Position numbers and translations under genes: made by a program
Notes under the pieces: generated by a model
Told to the model about the DNA's origin: nothing
Seen by the model: only the letters and a program-made list of their open reading frames with translations
The model's database searches: none
Shown: positions 15,396 to 21,987 of the stretch, piece by piece
Layout of the letters: every line of letters starts with the position of its first letter
Position numbering within the stretch: position 1 is the stretch's first letter
Assembly: GCA_964653435.1 (NCBI GenBank)
Contig: CAZZFA010000083.1
Location: 1-26,280, forward strand
Direction: 5' to 3'
DNA length: 26,280 bases
Source: CAZMVY01 sp964653435
Lineage (GTDB): Bacteria; Planctomycetota; Phycisphaerae; UBA1845; PWPN01

Positions 15396-15426
15396 TCGTA
15401 CCTGCATGCACCGGAGCCGGCGGGTT

Positions 15427-17145
15427 CTACTCGCGCGGCGGGCTCGGATTACTGAGAAAGCCCTCGAGCTTGCGCGACCGGACCGGGTGCTGGAGCTTTC
15501 GAATCGCCTTCGCCTCCACCTGTCGCACGCGCTCACGCGTGACCTTGAAGATCCGGCCGACCTCCTCGAGCGTGTACGTGTATCCGTCGCCGATTCCGTA
15601 ACGGAGCTTGATGATCTCCCGTTCGCGGTAGGTCAGGGTCTTGAGGACCTCCTCGATGCGGTCCTTGAGGGCCTCGTTTCCGGCCGAGACGATGGGCGAC
15701 TCCGCCCGATCGTCCTCGATGAAGTCGCCGAAGTACGAATCCTCGCTCTCTCCCACGGGGCGATCCAGCGAGATCGGATGGCGGCTGATTTTCATCACGC
15801 GGCGGGCCTCGGAGAGCGGCATCTTCGCGCGCTTGGCGATTTCCTCGATCGTCGGCTCGCGGCCCAGCTCCTGCAACATGACCTTGGAGATGTTCCGCAA
15901 ACGGCTCATCGTCTCGATCATGTGGACGGGGATGCGGATCGTCCGCGCATGATCGGCGATAGCCCGCGTGATCGCCTGCCGGATCCACCAGGTCGCGTAG
16001 GTGCTGAACTTGTATCCGCGGCGGTACTCGTACTTGTCGACGGCCCGCATCAGGCCCGTGTTGCCCTCCTGAATGATGTCGAGGAAGGAGAGGCCGCGGT
16101 TGCGATACTTCTTCGCGATGGACACGACGAGGCGCAGGTTCCCGCCGGAGAGCTTGCGCTTGGCGTCCTCGTACTCGGCAAAGACCCGGCGGATCGCCGT
16201 AAGCCGCTGCTCCAGCTCGTCCGGGGTCTCGAGCACCAGCGACTCCATCCCCGCCAGCTCCTCCTTCATCGCCTCGATATCTTCCGGCGCGAGCGTCGGA
16301 CGCTGTTTCTCCGCCGCGATGCGCCGCTCCAGGTCGCGCATCTTCGCCAGCAGCGCCTCCAGCTTCCGCATGAGCGGTTGAATCCGGCTCGTCCGCAGCG
16401 ACAGCTCCTCCAGCAGCTTGGCGACCTTCCGACGCCGCTGATTCATCCGCTTCACCGTCTCGCGCCGCTTCGCCGCCGCCACCCGCCCCCCGCTGATCTC
16501 CGCATAATCCTTCTGGTTGTCCTGAAGCAGCTTCTCCGCCGTCGCCAGGTTGATCGGCAGCCGGCGGGTGATGGTCCGCTTGACCATGTGCTCCGCCGTG
16601 GAGATCTTCATCGTCCGGTCGAACGGCAACTGGTTCGACTCGACCTGCCGCAGGATTTCGATGGCCTGCGCCGCGCAGTAATCGCTCTCGAGCACCTGCT
16701 TGCGGAAGGCCATCCGCGTCAGCTCGATCTTCTTGGCCAAGGCGATTTCCTGTACCCGCGTCAGCAGCGGGATCTCGCCCATCTGAGTGAGGTACATCCG
16801 CACCGGGTCGTCGATGCGGCGCGAGCCCGCCTCCTCCAGCGCCTTCTCGAGGTCGATCTCCTCCTCTTCCGCCTCGGCCCCCTTCTTGCGGGCGTCCTTC
16901 GCCTCCTCGGCCATGCCCAGCCGGCCCGCCTCGGCCTCATCCACCATCTCGATGCCGGCCGTCTCCAGCCGCATCATCACCACCTCAAGCTTGTCCGGCG
17001 AAATCGCCTCGTCGGGGAGGATGTCATTCATCTCCTCCCACGTCAGATACCCGCGCTCCTTGCCCAGAGCCAGCAAACGATGAATCGACGCCTCGATCGG
17101 GTCCGTGATGATGTCCGTCTCTGTCTCGGTCATTGAGTCCGCCAT
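15427..17145 (-). CDS. rpoD: Primary sigma factor RpoD (sigma-70 group 1)
   Basis: This subunit of RNA polymerase recognises housekeeping promoters. The 572-aa product shows region 1.1 (about 15-65, a YLTWEEMNDILP helix) and region 1.2 (DDPVRMYLTQMGEIPLLT), then a large non-conserved segment to about 340. Regions 2.1-2.4 follow (NLRLVVSIAKKYRNRGL, FLDIIQEGNTGLMRAVDKY, STYATWWIRQAITRAI), then region 3 and region 4 with the 4.2 helix-turn-helix (TLEEVGRIFKVTRERVRQVE). GGAGG lies 5 nt before the ATG at 17145, so the frame upstream to 17184 is not used. It sits 108 bases downstream of dnaG on the same strand, the classic dnaG-rpoD arrangement. The promoters predicted in this window fit its expected -35/-10 specificity. 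Confidence 0.97.
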   Translation of the reverse strand: MADSMTETETDIITDPIEASIHRLLALGKERGYLTWEEMNDILPDEAISPDKLEVVMMRLETAGIEMVDEAEAGRLGMAEEAKDARKKGAEAEEEEIDLEKALEEAGSRRIDDPVRMYLTQMGEIPLLTRVQEIALAKKIELTRMAFRKQVLESDYCAAQAIEILRQVESNQLPFDRTMKISTAEHMVKRTITRRLPINLATAEKLLQDNQKDYAEISGGRVAAAKRRETVKRMNQRRRKVAKLLEELSLRTSRIQPLMRKLEALLAKMRDLERRIAAEKQRPTLAPEDIEAMKEELAGMESLVLETPDELEQRLTAIRRVFAEYEDAKRKLSGGNLRLVVSIAKKYRNRGLSFLDIIQEGNTGLMRAVDKYEYRRGYKFSTYATWWIRQAITRAIADHARTIRIPVHMIETMSRLRNISKVMLQELGREPTIEEIAKRAKMPLSEARRVMKISRHPISLDRPVGESEDSYFGDFIEDDRAESPIVSAGNEALKDRIEEVLKTLTYREREIIKLRYGIGDGYTYTLEEVGRIFKVTRERVRQVEAKAIRKLQHPVRSRKLEGFLSNPSPPRE

Positions 17146-17253
17146 GCGTTCCTCCAGCCGAACCGGCCGGCTGTTGCGATTCACACCGCTCGCAGCAACC
17201 TGCCGAACCGCGCATCCTCTCCCCGGATGTCTCGCGTTCGTCCCATCCTGAAG

Positions 17254-19092
17254 TCACCCCGGCCGAGTGATCCTCGACAGGGGACTGAAATGCTGATGGG
17301 CCCGGATCCCTTCGGTCACTGCGGCCAGGGCCCGGGTCTCCGTCTCGCGGTCCCCACCGCAACGAGCCGCCCGGCCCGCTGCGGTCGTCTCGCTCATCCG
17401 CTCCGCCTCGCGGATCCGCCGCAAGGCGCCTTCCACCGTCGCCTCATAGTTGCCCCGACGCTCACCCTCCGCCTGAAGATCCGTCACCACGCGCGCAATC
17501 GCCGGATCGCCGAACCGACCCACCAGCTCATCCAGACGCCAGTGCCCGTCCCGGCCGCCCGCGCGGCACCACTCCACGACCGCCCGCGCGATCTGTGCCA
17601 GCACCGGATCGCTGAACGACGCCGGATCCAGGATCCCCTCAACCCGATCCGCGAACCGCGGCTCATTGATCAGAACCTCGACAAGCTCCCGCAGCGCCGC
17701 CTGCCGCGCATCCACCTTCGGCAGGACCGCCGGGACCGTCGTCCCTCGCACGCCTCCTCCCGCCGCCCGCGCGCCCCTCTCCCGCCGTTGCAACGTCGCC
17801 AGCCGCGCATTCACCTCGTCCGGCGACAACGACAACAACCTGGCAATCTGATTAAGAACGAGCCCTCGCTCGATGACGTCCACAGCACCCGCATTGACCC
17901 AGGAGGCAATTCGTTCGAGATACTCCTCGACGGCGCGGCGCCGGGCGGGGCCCGTCTCGCTGTTCTGATACCGGCTGACCACCTGACGCCACTTGAATTC
18001 TAGCGCCGAGGACGCATCGATCAACAACTTTTCGAAGGCTTCTCTGCCCGCCGAAAGCAGAAAGTCGCAGGGATCCTTGCCGGTCGGCACCCGCGCCAGC
18101 CGCACATCCAGATTCTGCAGCAGACTCACCGATAAGGCGCGGTCCGCCGCTCTCTGGCCCGCCTCGTCCGAGTCGAAAACCAGGATAACCGTGTCCGTAT
18201 AACGACGCAGACACTGCGCCTGTTCGTCGGTGAACGCCGTCCCGAGCGCCGCCACGGTCTCCTCGAAACCGTACTGATGCGCCATCAGACAATCCATGTA
18301 CCCTTCCACCACGATTGCCCGTTTCGCCCGTCCGATGGCGTCTTTCGCACGATTCAGACCGAACAGCCCCCGCCCCTTCTCGAACAGCCGGGTCTCCGGC
18401 GTATTCAGATACTTCGCCGGGTCATCCCCGAGGGCCCTCCCGCCGAATCCGATCACCCGGTCCGTTGTGTCGATGATCGGAAACATCAGCCGGTTGCGGA
18501 ACGTATCATAGTACCCGCCCCGCGGATTCGCGCGAATCAGCCCCGCCGCCGCCAGTAGACTCTCGGAGTAACCCGCCTGTTTCCCCGCCCGCAGGAGTCC
18601 CTCATAGCCGTCGAGCGCGAAGCCAAGGCCGAACGCCTCCGCCACCTCCGGCCTGATCTGCCGCTTCTGCCCGTACGCCCGCGCGGCGGTCCCGGCCGGC
18701 CCGAGAAGTTGCCGCCGGAAAAGCCCCGCCGCCCAGCGATTCACCTTCGCCAACTCCACCTTACCAGGCCCATCGCCGCCCGACGGCCGCTCGTCATCCA
18801 ACGGAATCCCCGCCCGCTCCGCGAGCATGGCGCGGGCTTGCAGAAAGTCCACCTTCTCGCGGAGCTGGATGAACGAGAATACATCACCCCCGGCACCGCA
18901 GCCGAAACACTTGAAGATCTGTTTTGCCGGATGAACAAAGAAGGATGGGGTCTTCTCCTGGTGAAACGGACACAGGCCCTTGAAGTTGCTGCCGGCCGGG
19001 TGCAGGGCAACATAGGCGCCGATAACGTCAACAATGTTGACGCTATCTCGAATGCGCTGTGTGACCGCTTCGCGGTTTGGTGATTTCAACAC
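17254..19092 (-). CDS. dnaG: DNA primase DnaG
   Basis: DnaG makes the RNA primers for lagging-strand synthesis and works with the replicative helicase. The 612-aa product has the N-terminal CHC2 zinc domain with C41, H44, C62 and C65 (CPFHQEKTPSF, KCFGCGAGGD). The primase core and TOPRIM domain follow, with EGYMD at 263-267 and FDSDEAG at 306-312 as metal-binding residues. A C-terminal helicase-interaction region extends to residue 612. The first codon is GTG at 19092 behind AGAGGG; a TTG one codon later is also possible. Length is within the usual range. The gene has its own promoter at 19217-19245 and a leader of about 118 nt with a 12-bp palindrome. rpoD follows on the same strand. Confidence 0.97.
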   Translation of the reverse strand: MLKSPNREAVTQRIRDSVNIVDVIGAYVALHPAGSNFKGLCPFHQEKTPSFFVHPAKQIFKCFGCGAGGDVFSFIQLREKVDFLQARAMLAERAGIPLDDERPSGGDGPGKVELAKVNRWAAGLFRRQLLGPAGTAARAYGQKRQIRPEVAEAFGLGFALDGYEGLLRAGKQAGYSESLLAAAGLIRANPRGGYYDTFRNRLMFPIIDTTDRVIGFGGRALGDDPAKYLNTPETRLFEKGRGLFGLNRAKDAIGRAKRAIVVEGYMDCLMAHQYGFEETVAALGTAFTDEQAQCLRRYTDTVILVFDSDEAGQRAADRALSVSLLQNLDVRLARVPTGKDPCDFLLSAGREAFEKLLIDASSALEFKWRQVVSRYQNSETGPARRRAVEEYLERIASWVNAGAVDVIERGLVLNQIARLLSLSPDEVNARLATLQRRERGARAAGGGVRGTTVPAVLPKVDARQAALRELVEVLINEPRFADRVEGILDPASFSDPVLAQIARAVVEWCRAGGRDGHWRLDELVGRFGDPAIARVVTDLQAEGERRGNYEATVEGALRRIREAERMSETTAAGRAARCGGDRETETRALAAVTEGIRAHQHFSPLSRITRPG

Positions 19093-19157
19093 GATCCCTC
19101 TGGGAGAGCCGACCTGCGACCCGCTATTCGCCCTGACCTAAGCTTATTTGCTAGCTG

Positions 19158-19169
19158 TGGTTATAACCA
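19158..19169. promoter_or_regulatory. 12-bp perfect palindrome in the dnaG leader
   Basis: TGGTTATAACCA is self-complementary and lies about 45 bases after the predicted dnaG transcription start and 66 bases before the start codon. It is AT-rich in a GC-rich genome and could be an operator, but I cannot name a regulator. Confidence 0.4.
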
Positions 19170-19216
19170 GTATACCCTGAGAAGCCTCGCCCTGCTCGCA
19201 CCCGATAAACCCTGCA

Positions 19217-19245
19217 AATATATCACGAGTTTGCGGTTTCGTCAA
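19217..19245 (-). promoter_or_regulatory. Sigma-70-type promoter of the dnaG-rpoD operon
   Basis: TTGACG (19240-19245) and TATATT (19217-19222) lie exactly 17 nt apart on the minus strand, matching five and four or five of six consensus bases. The surrounding stretch (19200-19262) is markedly AT-rich. Transcription should start near 19210. Confidence 0.75.
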
Positions 19246-19588
19246 ATGCGGTTAGAAAAACATTGATTCTCGCTGAAATACTCCGTCCCCCCTACCTGCC
19301 GCCGGCGGTCCCGCCGAACGTTATCGCAGTTGGCGACCCACGCGCCCGGCTGCCGCAGATTCTTCTCCCGCCAGAGGTTCGGACTTGTTCGCCGAGCGCC
19401 CGCCATCGTGCGCCTGTCGCCGCGCCGCCGGCGCCGGCGAAACGACCACCCGACGCGCCATAAGGTAAACGCGAGTCCCGCGACGTGCAATGGGTAACCA
19501 ACGCCATTCCGCCGCGGGTCTCTGTGACATGCCCGGTTTGTGAGGCACGCGGATTATCCGCGGACGATCCGCGTCCGGCCGCGCCCCG
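19246..19588. other. Spacer between the dnaG promoter and the DUF1080 lipoprotein gene
   Basis: No supported gene. Two overlapping inverted repeats, GCGGAT-T-ATCCGC (19549-19561) and GCGGA-CGA-TCCGC (19560-19572), start just beyond and run up to 17 bases from the stop of the DUF1080 gene. They could act as a terminator or mRNA-end hairpin, although no T-tract follows. Open frames here have Arg/Ala/Gly-rich products and no ribosome site. Confidence 0.45.
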
Positions 19589-20323
19589 CTACTCGGATGA
19601 GGACAGTGGCCGGACCCTGATCTCGCGAAGCGCGGCACCGGTGTCCCATGTGGAAACGCCGAACGGTCGGACCGGCTCCTGCTCGTACCACACCGAGAAT
19701 CGATGCCCGGCGCGGTCGAGATCGATCACCTGCTCTCCGTTGATCCACGCCTCGATCTTCGCCTCGCTGACACGAAGGCGGATGCGATACCAGCAGCCGT
19801 TCTCAAAACTGTACGTGCCGGTCGTCTGGTTCTCGACGGCCGCCTGATCATCCACGTTGGAAAGGCCCACGACCGATCCACCCCAGCCGCCCAGGATCAG
19901 CGTGCAGGGCGAGTCGCCCACGGGAAAGGTCATTCCGCAGAAGAAGTCGGAGCCCTGGGTCCGCTTGGCCTCGAGTGACACCTCGTACCGGTCGCGAGGG
20001 AATCCGCCCCTCCAGGAAATGCCGGTCTGCATACGCCCCGGTTCGAGCACGATCACGCCGTTCTCCACACGCACATCGCCGTGCCCTTCGAATGGCCCCT
20101 GGTCGAGCGGTTTCCAGCCCTCCAGTGTTCGGCCGTCGAAAAGAGAAATCCATTCCCCCGGCTTCGCGGGAAACGTCGCGAGCGGTTCATGCCGGCTTTC
20201 GCGTTTCGCGGGCCCCACGCGCACCGTTGCGCAGCCGGCCACGAGGACGACCGCAACAACCACTCCACAAAAGAGCCCGCCGAGCCGCGGGCAACGTGCG
20301 GATCCAGAGCGTCTCGCCGTCAT
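19589..20323 (-). CDS. DUF1080 (3-keto-disaccharide hydrolase-like) lipoprotein
   Basis: The 244-aa product starts with a basic segment, a hydrophobic stretch and a lipobox LVAG before C31, so it should be lipid-anchored after export. The domain from about residue 55 has the DUF1080 opening GEWISLFDGRTLEGWKPL, then ENGVIVLEPG, RYEVSLEAKR, FFCGMTFPVG, a WYRIRLRVSEAKIEAWINGEQV strand set and a closing GALREIRVRPL. This beta-sandwich family is abundant in Planctomycetota and includes 3-keto-disaccharide hydrolases; whether this protein is catalytic is not shown. The ATG at 20323 has only a weak GGAT upstream. It is the last gene of the minus-strand run, 36 bases after a small secreted protein gene. 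Hydrolysis of an oxidised sugar or structural carbohydrate binding are both possible. Confidence 0.88.
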   Translation of the reverse strand: MTARRSGSARCPRLGGLFCGVVVAVVLVAGCATVRVGPAKRESRHEPLATFPAKPGEWISLFDGRTLEGWKPLDQGPFEGHGDVRVENGVIVLEPGRMQTGISWRGGFPRDRYEVSLEAKRTQGSDFFCGMTFPVGDSPCTLILGGWGGSVVGLSNVDDQAAVENQTTGTYSFENGCWYRIRLRVSEAKIEAWINGEQVIDLDRAGHRFSVWYEQEPVRPFGVSTWDTGAALREIRVRPLSSSE

Positions 20324-20359
20324 AAATCCACATCCGATCGCATATCGCCGGCGCCGGCC

Positions 20360-20662
20360 TCACTCCTGCGCCCGCAAGCCGCGGAATCGGCCCGATCCCG
20401 CCGACGCCGGGATCACGACGACCTGCCACCGCGTCGGGATCAACGCGGGCACGGCATTCCAGGTAGTTGGAATCGGCATGGCCTGCACGTGCGGGATCTT
20501 CCGTATCGCCCGGTGGGAGGGTTTCCCCGGGAAAACTCGTGTCAGGACGACGGGCTGCCGAAGCGCCCGGGCGGAACCCCCACCGCCGGTCATCGTCGGA
20601 GCCGCCCACGCGCACGCCGAGGATCCGACGGCGAGGCCGACGGCAAGCAGGGCTCTTCTCAT
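20360..20662 (-). CDS. Small secreted protein of unknown function
   Basis: The 100-aa product has a clear signal peptide (MRRALLAVGLAVGSSACAWA) with cleavage likely before APTMTGG. It has no motif I recognise; the mature part of about 80 residues is rich in Pro, Val, Ile and Arg. AGGTGAT lies about 4-8 nt upstream of the ATG at 20662, which supports real translation. It sits 58 bases after the recombinase gene and 36 bases before the DUF1080 gene on the same strand. The cysteine in the signal region (SSACAW) could be read as a weak lipobox, but the -1/-3 pattern fits signal peptidase I better. I regard it as a probable gene of unknown role. Confidence 0.65.
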   Translation of the reverse strand: MRRALLAVGLAVGSSACAWAAPTMTGGGGSARALRQPVVLTRVFPGKPSHRAIRKIPHVQAMPIPTTWNAVPALIPTRWQVVVIPASAGSGRFRGLRAQE

Positions 20663-20720
20663 GGCATCACCTGCCTTCGTTCCGTTTCGACGCAGCCGAT
20701 CGCGACCGGTTCCGACACGG

Positions 20721-21677
20721 CTACGGCCGGGGATGGCACCTCCGGTGAACGGCCTTGAGCCGGTCGCGGTCCACGTGCGTGTAAATCTGAGTGGTACTCA
20801 CGTCGGCATGGCCGAGGAGTTCCTGTACCACCCGGAGATCCGCGCCGCCCTGCAACAGGTGCGTGGCGAAGCAGTGGCGCAACGTATGCGGCGAGACCTT
20901 GCCGGTCAGCCCCATCCGCCGCGCGTATTTTACCACAAGCCGCCACACGTTCGTACGCTCCATCGGCCGGCCCGTCCGCGACAGGAAGAGGGCGTCCGAC
21001 CGACCCTTGTCCAGCCGGCCCCGTGTCGTGTCGAGGTATTCGCGCAGGCATTCGACGGCCGTGCGACCGATCGGCACGATCCGCTCCTTCTTTCCCTTGC
21101 CGAGGCACCGCAGATAGCCCACGTCGAGCCGCACATCCTGCAGGGAAAGCCCGCACAACTCGCTCACACGCAATCCGCAGGCGTAGAACAACTCGAGGAT
21201 CGCCCGGTCGCGCGCGGCGTACGGATCGTCCGCGCCGGGCGTGGCCAGCAGGGCATCCACCTGCTGCACGTGCAGCACGCGGGGGATCAGCCGCCATTTC
21301 TTCGGCGACTCGATCAGCGAGGCGAGATCGCGATTCAGCCGTCCGATGGCGAACAGGTGCCGCAGGAAGATCTTGACCGCCACGAGGTTCCTGGCAACCG
21401 ATGCGATGGACAGCCCCTCGTCCTTTCGATGAATGAGGAACTTCTGAACGTCGGTGGGGCCAAGCGACTGGAGAGTCAGCCGCCGCTCGCTGACGAACCG
21501 GTCGAACCGCTCCAGATCATGGCGGTAGGCGCGCAGGGTGTTGTCGGCCAGGCCCGCCTCGACCGCAAGGTAATTCAGAAACTGCTCGATGTAAACGCCG
21601 AGGACCGACGGAACCGGCTCGTGCGACTCAAGCCGTCTGGGCGATGGCAACGGCGGCATTTCGGCGGCTTTCTTCAA
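20721..21677 (-). CDS. xerD: XerC/XerD-like tyrosine recombinase
   Basis: The enzyme catalyses site-specific strand exchange, typically resolving chromosome dimers at dif. Counting from a TTG at 21677 the product is 318 aa. It has an N-terminal SAM-like DNA-binding domain (about 25-115) and a catalytic domain with the full active-site set: R170 (CGLRVSEL), K196 (GKGKKER), H264 and R267 (HTLRH), H290 (LLGHADVSTT) and Y299 (IYTHV). The alternative start ATG at 21659 gives 312 aa, closer to the usual 295-300; neither has a strong Shine-Dalgarno. The small cysteine-rich gene upstream overlaps its start by 32-50 nt, suggesting coupled translation. No attachment sites, excisionase or cargo are seen, so a housekeeping Xer role is likelier than an integrase. 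The xerD symbol is by similarity only. Confidence 0.92.
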   Translation of the reverse strand: MKKAAEMPPLPSPRRLESHEPVPSVLGVYIEQFLNYLAVEAGLADNTLRAYRHDLERFDRFVSERRLTLQSLGPTDVQKFLIHRKDEGLSIASVARNLVAVKIFLRHLFAIGRLNRDLASLIESPKKWRLIPRVLHVQQVDALLATPGADDPYAARDRAILELFYACGLRVSELCGLSLQDVRLDVGYLRCLGKGKKERIVPIGRTAVECLREYLDTTRGRLDKGRSDALFLSRTGRPMERTNVWRLVVKYARRMGLTGKVSPHTLRHCFATHLLQGGADLRVVQELLGHADVSTTQIYTHVDRDRLKAVHRRCHPRP

Positions 21678-21831
21678 GACAGATCTGGCAGTACACGGCG
21701 CAGGATTGCGGCTGCCCGAAGCAGAACTGAAACGTCTCCCGGAGATTGAGGACCGTCAGCCGGTTCGCACAACGCAGGTCAGCCCGGTCGATATATGGGC
21801 AAACCGAGACGCTCTGATCCACGGTCTTCAT
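21628..21831 (-). CDS. Small six-cysteine protein overlapping the recombinase gene
   Basis: The 67-aa product starting MKTVDQSVSV has cysteines at 11, 21, 37, 44, 48 and 51 in the order CPYIDRADLRC, FCFGQPQSC, AVYCQIC. This spacing suggests a zinc or iron-sulfur site. I recall similar short Cys-rich proteins from planctomycete genomes, but cannot name a family. The frame is also open to 21927 with a longer, basic, less convincing N-terminus; the ATG at 21831 has GAGGA very close upstream. The 3' end overlaps the start of the xerD-like gene by at least 32 nt in a different frame. Overlap on the same strand plus an ordered Cys pattern favours a real gene. Its function is unknown; a regulatory or partner role with the recombinase is speculation. 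Confidence 0.65.
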   Translation of the reverse strand: MKTVDQSVSVCPYIDRADLRCANRLTVLNLRETFQFCFGQPQSCAVYCQICLEESRRNAAVAIAQTA

Positions 21832-21987
21832 TCCTCGCTCGATGATACGGAGCCGACGCACCGCCCGCCGCCGCATGCAGCAGACGCCCCCCGCCGCCGG
21901 TGCCGAACCCGCCGTTTCCGCATCCACCCGAAGGGCGCAAGAACAACGGGAAGAGGGCCTCCGGCCCCGAACGCCTCACACGCCAGA

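Noticed and set aside
15319..17136. 605-residue plus-strand frame rich in Arg, Leu and His
   Set aside because: Antisense to rpoD, whose conserved regions are unmistakable.
19321..19638. 105-residue minus-strand frame between dnaG and the DUF1080 gene
   Set aside because: It overlaps the end of the DUF1080 gene, has no ribosome site and its product shows no recognisable feature.
20721..21677. Integrase of a mobile element
   Set aside because: No attachment-site direct repeats, tRNA gene, excisionase or cargo are visible, and the protein has XerC/D length and motifs.
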